A stretch of 37,258 nt of DNA from Klebsormidium nitens (lineage: Eukaryota > Streptophyta > Klebsormidiophyceae > Klebsormidiales > Klebsormidiaceae), in contig DF237005.1 of NCBI GenBank assembly GCA_000708835.1, positions 1 to 37,258 of the forward strand. The letters are read 5' to 3'. How positions within the stretch are numbered: the first letter of the stretch is position 1; every line of letters starts with the position of its first letter. Shown in pieces: positions 28,431 through 37,258 of the stretch. The notes beneath the pieces are model-generated. The model was not told where the DNA came from, did not search any database, and saw only the letters and a program-made list of their open reading frames with translations. The position numbers and the translations under genes are program-made.

Positions 28431-29348
28431 AGGGTGCACGGTCGAACTACTCCCAAATCAGGTTATAGATTTCAATGGTTAGCCTAGGCATCTGAACAGC
28501 ACGCCTCTAAATACACCGCTGCAGATTCTACCGCGACACCACCACGTTACTGCGATGATACTCCAAAAGATCTGGATCCCTATATGACTCAATCGTCAGC
28601 AAACCGCGTGGGTTATAGGCCGCTCAGTATTCGGGACACAAGTAGCTATCATTGCCAAACAACCATGTATGAAATGCTGAGCATGCTGCCACGTTACTTT
28701 CCATGTAGCTCCAGCTAGCATTCATGGTTGTTGCTTTTCTATCATCGGCAACACGATCTGGCGTGTGTGGCCTATGGGCTGCAACCGTCGTGCTTCCAGC
28801 TGGTGAATCTTATGTTTTCGCCCAAAACAGTGACATGTTCAAGATCCAATCACTAACTTATCCGCAGGATATTTCGCCATCAATATGAAAACCGCATGCA
28901 CCTATATATCCCGCATCGGGCCTTCGGCTATCATTACGGTCAACGATATAAGCTTCAGACATGGCTATGCTATCCAATGATCGCGCAGTGTGACCCGGAT
29001 GGTATAAGGAGCTGGACGGCACAAACACAACAGATCAGTATAACGATGATCAGCGGGACTGTCGGATCAGTGTATCTGAATGACGGCCTGATGGCGAAAT
29101 ATCAGGTCATTTAGCAAAGAGATCGGATGATAAGGTGCCAGTAGAGCTGAGCTTACGAAAGGTATGCTGACGCGTGGCGCGGCGGGCCGTGCGCATGCTG
29201 CCTCGATTAACGTCAGCGACCATGAACTTAAGTAATTTTGCAGTGGTGCTACGTGCACGAATTTTTAAGGTCCGTCGCAGCTGATTCCGCGAAATCCAGA
29301 CGTTAATGTTCTTAACTTAAGAGCGTCCATCAAAAATAACACGGAGAC
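28431..29348. other. Intergenic space between convergent genes
   Basis: This 0.9 kb gap separates the stop of the plus-strand nucleotidyltransferase-like gene from the stop of the minus-strand surface-protein gene, so it should hold both 3' UTRs. I see no domain-bearing ORF, RNA gene or clear repeat here. Confidence 0.6.
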
Positions 29349-31920
29349 TCAAGTGGAAAGTGCATTAACCGGTCTTGGTGCCCGAGTTTTTTTCCAACGG
29401 TCAACGTCTTCTTCTTCGACGAACGCACAAATCTCTGCCACGATGTAGCTCCTACTCGTCTCCTTATTCTTCCACTTGTCCAACAGACCGTCAAACCCAG
29501 GCTCGGTACGTGCACTGCAGAAACCGGAGTCCACCGCTTTGAGAGCCTCCACAAGCACAAGGCTCTCTTTCTTATGAAACTCCCGTTTCCAGATCCCCAT
29601 CTCAGCTTTCGCAGGGAACGACAACTTGTGCGAACATCCTGACCACGAGTCCCACTTTGCCAGGACTTGTTTCAAGAGTACTTTCAACATCTCTTGAACG
29701 TGCTTAGGTAGATACTGCCGGGGATTCGGAAGAGTTGGAGGGTTCCGGTTGGTGCATTCGTCGATTGTCGCTCGGATGATTGCGGCCTTTCGGGCCCGGT
29801 ACCGGTAAGCCAAGTAAGCCCACGTGGCTGCCGTAACCAGAGCCAAAAACGCAGGCGAGGCGATCCCGAGTCCAACCTTGATGGCAAGGTCGTTGCTTCC
29901 TGCAACGACACGGTAGCAGTGGGTATTTCCGGAAACGGGATCGCCGCAGCAGAAATTTCAACCGAGGAGTTGTGACTATCTGGTCTTCTTGAGGAAGGAA
30001 GCCTCCCGTCTTATGCATATCTAAACAGATCAGAACGGTGCAAGCTTAAGGAGATAAGGACGGGAGGAATTTAAAGGAAACACAGGAGGCCACCTTAAGC
30101 TGATGAATGCATGAGGAGATAGCAGTCCGTCAAAGGACGGACCATTGTCCTGATCCTGTGACTGCGAGCCTTGAACCCATTGTTGATATTTGACAGTGAT
30201 CGCAGGGTCGGAATACAAAAGCAGGACTTCGTTGGCAGGCTTCTTGAATAACTTACGGGGAAACAACGTTTCCGCAGTTCCAATGATCCGAGTCAAGGTG
30301 GATTCGGGCTCAAAACCTGGCAATTTAAGACAAACTGAAGTAACTCAAGGCGGCTTAACGCACGACGCGGCGAGCTTGGGAGCTTGGAGCCGACGCTACC
30401 ATACCAGTCAAGCTGCAGCCTCCCAGCTCAAGCCCCATCGGCACTACCAGCCCACTTGATATTGTTAATTCCTCAACCAAAACTTAGAGGTGCAGCATTG
30501 TGCTGCAAAGTAAACATCTCACCCGTGCTAGGAGGTGACGAGTTTGGGCCGGAGGGAGTGGTAAGAGGTGTTTGGGTCGGGGTAGTGACGCTCGCAGAAT
30601 TGAATGTGTTGCCTGGGCCGCTGAGCGGAGCAACACTTTTGGGGGTCGGCGAGGGAGAGGCAGTCAGGGTGGGGGCTGTCGGAGCAGGGACACTCGGCGG
30701 AGGAGTGGGCTCAGCGGTTGGTGGGGGTGTTGGGGCCGCAGTCGTCGGGAGGGGTGTTGGGGCAGGGGTGATTGTTGGGGCCGCAGTCGTGGGGCGGGGT
30801 GTTGGGGCAGCCGTTGTGAGTGGCGGCGTTGAGGGGGGAGTTGTAGGAGGGGGCTGCGTCGGGGTAGGAGGAAGTGTCGCTTGTGGGGTGAGAGCGGGGG
30901 CGGGGGTGTTTGGCTGGGGAGTACCGGTTCGTGAGCCCCCCCCAGCCAACGAGCAGCATCCTGCTAACGTAGAAATCCCGTCGCAGGTGACAACTGCGTC
31001 AGTATAGCCTGTGCATGTGCAGAAGGATCCGGAAGTGCTGCTGGTGCACACGTCGGCGCAGCAGGCAACGAATGTCTGGCTAGCTCCAGTCGGTGCTCGG
31101 CTGCAATCGTCGGCAGATATGGCGTGCAGCAAGCTTCCCCCGCTGGCCACAAGGTTACACGAACCCGAGGTTCCCCCTGCACCAATGACGAACGCTCCAT
31201 TTGCAACCCGAACACCCAGAAGATCACCTTTGTTGATACCTTTTTCCTCTAATTCTTGTTTAATTTCAATCTTCTTCCATCACAGAATTGTTTGAAATCT
31301 CTTGTGGAAACATATGTCCATGAACAACAATCCCTTCCTTCTCTGCTGTAGTGTGAGACATTTATCATGCTTCTGCCGTTAAAAGGCATCCAGCAATCTG
31401 GCTGTGCAAGACAGAAGACTGATCTTAAAGCTGAATCAGGATGTGTAAGAATGTCAATCCATTTTCAACAGAGGAAGTTGTGCCAGAAGGATTCTACTTT
31501 CACCTGATGCAAGGCCACCTTAGCGAGTAGCAAGATCAGGATTCACGCATAGACTGAGAAGATCATGCAGACAGACTTACACAGGCACTGAGAGACTCAC
31601 ATGGTTTATGGCAGCGGAATGGCAGCACATCGTGAAAGTGAGAAAGGTCACAGAACTTATCAGAACTGTCTGCACCTACCAGATATTTGAAGCAGATTCC
31701 GACGTGACAGCCTCTCGTGCGCTTGCGGCAACAAGCGCTGCCTGTCCACCAGATCAGGAGCAAGATCAGATGTCCTATATAGCAATGCAGCGCCCCCAGC
31801 CCTACTGGTTTGGCTGCCTGTGTGAACGTGCAAGCTGGCTTCGTACACCCTAGCATCAACGAAATTCAGCAGCATTGTCAAAAGCATGCTCCAACACAGT
31901 ATACGAGCTGCAATGACCAT
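29349..31920 (-). CDS. Predicted single-pass surface protein: signal peptide, Cys-rich region, Pro/Thr stalk, TM helix
   Basis: The likely start is ATG at 31920, opening a signal-peptide-like stretch (MVIAARILCWSMLLTMLLNF, then VDA). Exon 2 begins at an uncertain point near 31285 and runs to 30523. It encodes KGDLLGVRVANGAFVIG, then about ten cysteines including ACCADVC, FCTC and LAGCC, then a Pro/Thr-rich repetitive stalk. Exon 3 is 30316-30094, joined in phase 1. The last exon is about 29895-29349, joined in phase 2, and contains a hydrophobic helix (GIASPAFLALVTAATWAYLA) followed by RYRARK and a charged cytoplasmic tail of about 140 residues. The architecture suggests a wall- or surface-exposed sensor or adhesion protein. 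I do not recognise the tail and claim no function. The signal-peptide exon and the start of exon 2 are the weakest parts. Confidence 0.62.
30560..30960 (-). repeat. Pro/Thr-rich low-complexity stalk coding repeat
   Basis: On the minus strand this encodes PTPxP, TTAAPTP and TPPPT-type repeats, typical of glycosylated wall-protein stalks. The G-rich plus strand repeats TTGGGGCCGCAGTCGT near 30733 and 30776. It lies within exon 2 of the surface-protein gene. The G-rich open frame on the plus strand over the same bases is a shadow. Confidence 0.8.
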
Positions 31921-33256
31921 AAAGGTCGTGTTGGAGATGCTGCGAATGCTATCAACACCTGACGACAAATAGGGCGGCCCCATACCGCCCGGGCTCAAGT
32001 GTTGAGGGGAGTGCGATGTCGGCCTCAGCTAACGTCAGCTAGGAGGATCTGGGGCAAACTCGAAGGGCCAGAACTTGAAGCCCAGAATCCGAACTACCTC
32101 AAAGCCCCTGGAGAGCTTTCCTTGTGTCCACTAGCTCTGAAGCTGGAAAGCCTGGCGCTTGCAACTTCAAGTTGCAAAGCTTTCTCAGTTTCTGGACACT
32201 GATCAATCTTTCTCGTAGCTGGTAACACGTTCCGTACCGGACCGTACGTACAGATACAATACCCAGTAAAATGTGGTACCTACCCACCCTCACTGTTAGG
32301 TACTAGGTAGGTACCTACCTACTAGGCACGAGGTACCTACGTCCAGGGGTTCTGGCGCCGTGCAGATCGCCGTGTATAGCACGGCCGGGGGAATTTCTGC
32401 ACGGAGCCCGCCGTGCAGGTTGCCGTGCAGGCCGGTGCCCTTGTTCCGGCCAGTTGTCCCGCTGGCCGGGCACTCTCCGTCGACGGTAGTACTCAAGAGT
32501 CCCAGAACACTCGATGATTCGAGTAGGTATATTCAGGGCACCCTTGTCCGGCTATATTAGACTACCTACTCCGACCCGGCCCGGCTTTACAGATCGTAAG
32601 CCCCCTTGATTCACTTTGCAACCTTACTTTAGTGTATAACGGTCGATGGAACCTTTGTACGGTGCAGAACTTCTGTAAAGGCTACATTGCCACGTAGAAA
32701 GTTTCCAGGGGGTTTTGAAGGAAATCCGGGTCCTGGATGCAGCATCATTACGTAACGTCGTATACGGTTTGCTATCGGTCATATGGTGCGGAAACGCACG
32801 AATATCAATGTCAGCCGCAGCATGAGAATAGCAGGCCGTAAATGATTTGCAGCGTCAGGGAGGAAAAGCCGGTGAAGAGTCATGGGCTCGGGGCTCTCAG
32901 CTGCACGGCCGGCAAGGCCGTTGCACGGCCGGGCGGAGCTCGCCGTGCAGAATGCACGGCCGGAAAAATTTTGCCCTGCCTACGTCTACTGCTGGGACCA
33001 GACTCGGGATTCAATTTAACACCCAACTTCCAAGTACAGTGAGCGGTATGTACCTGGCAGGCATATTCCTCCTAGTACCGTACGGAACATGGTTACACCG
33101 TCCATGCCAATGGCAACATGCGCTTCCCTGATTCATCCGCGATTGATCTATAGGATCCTAACCTGTCAGAATTGCTCTTGAGGGTCCACTTGCACAGGCG
33201 ATTTTGGCCCCACACAACTTTGGCGGCAAGACACCGCCGTCGAGCTCGCCATGATT
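31921..33256. other. Intergenic space between divergent secreted-protein genes
   Basis: No ORF with recognisable content. It contains a dense patch of GGTAC/GTACC and TAGGTAGG palindromic words (32296-32341). It also has two clusters of the motif GCCGTGCAG and its complement CTGCACGGC (near 32352-32430 and 32899-32965). The region should carry the 5' UTR and promoter of the minus-strand surface-protein gene. Confidence 0.55.
32352..32965. repeat. Paired GCCGTGCAG/CTGCACGGC motif clusters
   Basis: The left cluster (about 32352-32430) has GCCGTGCAG three times and GCACGGCCGG once. The right cluster (about 32899-32965) has CTGCACGGCCGG, two further TGCACGGCCGG and one GCCGTGCAG. Predominant orientation is opposite in the two clusters, about 0.5 kb apart. 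This could be a degenerate foldback element or clustered binding sites; the sequence alone does not decide. Confidence 0.5.
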
Positions 33257-33290
33257 GCCAATTGGCACTCGCACGACGCACACTATATAA
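33257..33290 (+). promoter_or_regulatory. CCAAT-like element and TATA box of the plus-strand secreted-protein gene
   Basis: TATATAA at 33284-33290 sits in the context CACTATATAAGGGC, close to the eukaryotic TATA consensus. The palindrome GCCAATTGGC at 33257-33266 contains a CCAAT core about 20 bp upstream. They precede the chosen ATG at 33619 by about 330 bp, which predicts a start site near 33315-33325 and a 5' UTR of about 300 nt. Confidence 0.55.
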
Positions 33291-33618
33291 GGGCACACGA
33301 CATGTTTCGCACCGGGCTCGTCACCCTAGCTTCTTGATTTTGTTTGTTGACGTCACGCAAAAGAGTACGCCATTGATCTTGGGCATAGCTGGTACCTTTT
33401 AGCACTGAGCCGCCAGACCCATACGTATCTAGGTACGGTACCGTATTACTGGACCCCTCAGTACCTAGTATTTCAGCACCGCGTTGAACCAACTTGCACT
33501 GGCAGGTACCTGTGCACCTGAAATGATCGAAGCCTTTTTGAAAGGTCCTTGCTTTGCAAAGATCATTTGCCACTGGCACCAGGCAGATCAGAAAGGGCTA
33601 GCTGGCACAGCTCGGAAT

Positions 33619-36600
33619 ATGGGGTCGTCCTTTGCAGCCATCAAAGGGCGGCTTCATGCATTTCCCAAGCTTCTGAGAATCTTAGTGGCGCTAGGCTTTT
33701 ACTGCATGCCCCGCTTTTGTGAGGCCATCCCAATCGTTCCCAGCCACCTCTTGACAGACAACTGCACCGCGGCCAATGCGGAGTATTATAGCGAACAGCC
33801 GCCCGGAAGCTTCTTTTTTTACACGGGGACTCCAGACAGCTACTGCAGCCGCGCGTCCACCCCTACTACAGGCTGGAAGATATGCGGAGCAAGCTCGGCT
33901 CCCTCTTGCACAACCGTTGTTGCCCCCTATGGCAGCAAAGCAGACGCCTGCAAGGCACAATACAGTTATGTTAATAAATGTTCATTGTCAGTGCGGGTAT
34001 TCTTCATCAACTATGATTTGGACTGCGACTGGGTGATCATCTGTGAGTACTTTGATGGCCCCGTCGTGGTAACAATAGGATCAGCGGCACCCAGTATTGT
34101 GGCGGCACCTCCAACGAAGGGCACGGCCGGCGCCCCTCTTTTGGCACCGGTCCCATTGTTTCCTCCGTCCCCTTCTCTGCTTCCAAAGGCGGGTGACGTG
34201 GTCATGCTGTTGTCTTATGCTGCGGGAAGTGTGGACTACTATTGCAACAAAGGTGAGACATTCTTAACATGTTGCACGGAATTGCCTGTGCCAAAAGGTA
34301 GACAAGAAGGATGTTGTGCCGTGCAGCCATTGTGGGAAGTGGCTTTTTTGCGCATGCCGCATATCTGAGGTACTGGAGGCTTCAAATCCAGCGAGGTCGT
34401 GCTGCAAGGATTTACAGGCGAAAGAACCCAACAGAACACAAGATTCATTTGTGAAACGGTTGTCTAGCAAGATGTATTGCAGTGTTGCGTTGTCGAAGCT
34501 GGAAGTAATCACCACCCCAGTTGACACCGATAATATGATCACTTCCGGCCTGCAAAATGTTGCGCATGTGAGCTTCAGAACCCGATGATTGAGATTCTTT
34601 TCGCCCACAGTCGAAGCAATTTGCCCGAGTATTGCATTGGAGAGCCAGGGTTGCAGCTTCTCATTACCATGTTTGGTAAAAGCGGCTTTAAGGTTGACAA
34701 TGAGCTGGTGGTTGCTGCCTGGCAGCCTGGGGCGCTTTTAATAGGGCCGTAATCTTCAAGAGCAACTGGCAATAATCCCAGTTGCTACAGAATGTCTTCA
34801 TGAGTGAGCATGGTTCAGCATTGTATTTGCCGGGATAGAAACTCTCTTGCTGCTCTGCCCAAGACTAATTTCCGTGATGTGTCACTTTCTTTGAGGCTCA
34901 GAAAGTGCCCTTTTTTTTGAGATGTGCCCATATTCTAATCTATGCAAGTTGGCAGTGTCTGATCTGTGGCTATCAACCATGTGAAAGATGCATTCTTTGG
35001 GCCCCTCAAACAGTCTACGACCCCGGAGGTAGTCTGGAAGTATGCGCACAAATACGCGAGTTTCGTGTCCTTCTTCCTGACAGCAAGCCCATTCATCATC
35101 GAGAAGACTTAGAAAGCTGATCCCTCAACTAAAAGGGGGTGACTGCAATGACTTAGGAGCCTCCATTTGAAAGGTTCCTGCTTTCACTTCCTCGCGTGCC
35201 AGAGCCACACAAGAGCAAAGTGAATCGATTGCATAGTCTGCCTTCTGTTGACCTCCGCACAGAGTGCTCTGAAAGCTACAGCCCATCAACGGTTTGCCTA
35301 GCTGGTCTTCATCTACCACTCATCAGGAGTGCAATAAATCCTTATTAGTAAAGCTTGTCCGGAGCGTATCAAGCGCTTGTCTTTTTGTATCAAGGCCCGT
35401 TTGCATCTCGAACCAGCATGCCAAGAGGCACACGAATTCCTGTCTCAGCCAGCTACTTTTTCTTTGTGACGAAATTTAAAGGTCCGAACACTGGGCTACG
35501 TTAACACCGGCCATCACTATTAGGAGCCTGCTCACTCGATTGAAGGATAATATTACAAGGGCTTTCAGGATTGACGGACGGACTGCCACTATTCATGCCC
35601 TTCAATCGCTCAGTTCCTTCATGCTTCTTCTGCAGCATCTGGCCTCTTCTCGGACGGAACCATAAGCGCCAACCTCTATACAAGTCCGTTGGGAAATGCA
35701 TCCATTGGCACGTACTTGAAGGCCAACGGGTCGCAAGTTTTTACGTTGGCAGATGGGAGCATAGCGCTCACCGGTCCCCGAGATAGTGGAAATTCCTACC
35801 CTCAGAACCCGAACCTTCCGCTGGATGGTGAGAATCCGCTATCCTGCTACAGAACAAGTAGTAGTTTGCTTGATCTAGGATACTTTCTCAGTCTGCTGAA
35901 AATAGTTGGGTCCGGGCGCAAAGGACCGGCCTCTGACCCTTACGACCGGCCAGGATTGCTCTCAGAATCAGAATGAGCATCCAGTTTGCACCTTACGAGA
36001 GAGGGACTACAAACTACTAGACAAAGCAATCTCTTGACTTCGAGGTTAAGCTTCGGGGTTGGTTGGACCAGAACGGATAATCGAGGCTGGTCAGTAGCTG
36101 GGCGCCACCGTCAAAATCCCGCTCAGAGTCGTCGAACGCGTTTCAATTTCGTTCGAATCGGTACCTCTTTCATCCACAATACTGGGATGTCAAAGTATCT
36201 TTGTCGGATTGAATACTCGGTGGGCTCGAGCGAACATAAATTCTGTGTTGAGATGCTGGAGGAGATGCACTTAAAGAATCAATTGATTGACAAAAGCAGC
36301 TTTCCTCTAAACAGCGCACCCCTCGAAACCATTCAGATGCAAATCTCTTCCATGGCACCGGATCGGGCAAGCTCTGGCCGCCAATGACCAGTGTGCGTTC
36401 GTGTGCCAGGTGGGTACGGCTCCCTGAATCAAAGCTATTCGACCGCCACTGGGAACCTCAGCCTGGCTGACGTTGCTTACGTCACTGTTACAGCGACGGT
36501 TGGAGGCGTTCTCCCAAGCAAGGCCCCATGCTCAAAGGTGCTCGGTTCGCTGATTCCGTACCGCCCCTGGTCCATACCTTTCGAAGCCAACATTACCTTC

Positions 36601-36627
36601 TTTAGCAGATTTGTGCCTCCACCTTAA
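33619..36627 (+). CDS. Secreted protein of unknown function, three exons
   Basis: Exons are 33619-34252, 35636-35827 and 36410-36627. Both introns are phase 1 with GTGAGA donors and CTGCAG/GTGCCAG acceptors, giving 347 residues and TAA at 36625-36627. Near the N-terminus, RILVALGFYCMPRFCEA is a signal-peptide-like stretch, so a mature N-terminus around IPIVPS is likely. A Cys-containing domain follows (SYCSRAS, WKICG, NKCS, DCDWVIICEY), then a Pro/Ala-rich linker. The C-terminal half reads LFSDGTISANLY, GTYLKANGSQVFTLADGSIA, NLSLADVAYVTVTATVGGV and ends ITFFSRFVPPP, which looks like a beta-rich extracellular domain. No transmembrane helix after the signal peptide. I do not recognise the family. 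An upstream in-frame methionine-free extension to 33484 exists, but 33619 is the first ATG. Confidence 0.68.
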
Positions 36628-37258
36628 CAACAAACATAACCCGGTTCCCTCGTCGACGTTTCGACTCTCGAGAGGAGCTGGTTCGAGTTTAATCAGGTTC
36701 ATCAGGCAATGAACTCGTCACAGACTCATAAGACGTATATTACGATGCCAATAACGGTCATCTAGTTGAACGTCAAAAACTGAGCACGTATTTGAAACGT
36801 CTCTTCTCCAGTACTGGTCATCAGCCCGAACGACAGCTTCCTTGAAGCCTGTACGTAGATCGACCCTTGCGGTCGTCCATTCTTTCAAACCGCGCAGCTC
36901 GCGATGTCGGTGGGGCCTGATCAGTGAGCCATGCATGTCAGACAATAAGACAATGATGCAAGATATGCCAGTACGTTTTGGGCAGAACCCATGGGAGTCG
37001 ATATGAAAGCCGCAAAACCTATCGAACTGACAAATGAAATTGCTGACAACTGAAATTGGTGCTGTGGATGGTTGCGGATCTGTTGGTTTGTCCCAGCACC
37101 GTCCCAATGAACCCTGACAAATGAACACACCCTTTCAGCCTTTCAAGTCACTGCTCCGGGCCGCCCATGTGCATTGATGTATGTGAGAAAAGGGTTGCAT
37201 CTCGACCGTCCGATGAGGTCCAATGTCGTTCGAACCGTTCCTTCGCCTTCCCCAGGGG
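36628..37258. other. Right end of window, no gene recognised
   Basis: Downstream of the secreted-protein gene. The longest open frame, on the minus strand near 36718-37128, has no recognisable domain or composition. The first part should contain the 3' UTR of the plus-strand gene. Confidence 0.55.

Noticed and set aside
30384-31007. Plus-strand Gly/Val-rich repeat protein
   Set aside because: It is the reverse complement of the Pro/Thr stalk. The minus frame continues into a Cys-rich region and joins downstream exons in phase.
1-37258. Transposon or retroelement genes
   Set aside because: No reverse transcriptase, integrase or transposase motif was seen in any long frame, and no long terminal repeats were noticed by eye.

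Overview
This is eukaryotic nuclear DNA. Protein-like ORFs are broken by 0.15 to 1.5 kb introns with GT-AG ends, mostly GTGAGN or GTAAGN donors, and the exon joins keep phase. I find four protein-coding genes. The best clue to the organism is the largest one. It is a large subunit of the RNA polymerase IV/V type with Argonaute-hook GW/WG repeats and a C-terminal DeCL-type domain, a combination known from the streptophyte lineage. Compact genes, GC-rich exons and secreted Cys-rich proteins make a charophyte (streptophyte) green alga more likely than a vascular plant. I cannot name the species.

Layout: (1) 1-1527, nothing coding recognised. (2) 23407 down to 1528, minus strand, 21 recognised exons of an NRPE1-like gene. 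Chained exons give 10341 nt, an exact multiple of three (about 3446 residues), and every junction is phase-compatible. The first coding exon upstream of 23407 is not securely found. (3) About 23.4-25.7 kb, 5' region and divergent promoter space. (4) 25734-28430, plus strand, four-exon nucleotidyltransferase-like gene. (5) 29349-31920, minus strand, predicted single-pass surface protein with a Cys-rich region and a Pro/Thr-rich stalk. (6) 33619-36627, plus strand, three-exon secreted protein behind a clear TATA box. (7) 36628-37258, nothing recognised.

The highlight is the polymerase gene. It keeps the metal-A motif DFDGDE followed by MNLHVPQ, as in canonical polymerases. As in plant Pol IV/V, it lacks a recognisable trigger loop. 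It carries about 39 GW/WG sites spread over several platforms, one of about 440 residues inside the catalytic module upstream of the active site, others in the funnel region and after the trigger-loop position, as well as the expected C-terminal platform before the DeCL domain. One intron, three times longer than its neighbours, contains a diverged copy of an upstream exon with intact-looking splice sites; including it would shift the frame.

If the gene works as the family suggests, it makes scaffold transcripts on chromatin and recruits small-RNA-loaded Argonaute through GW motifs for RNA-directed DNA methylation. The neighbouring genes show no evident link to that pathway.
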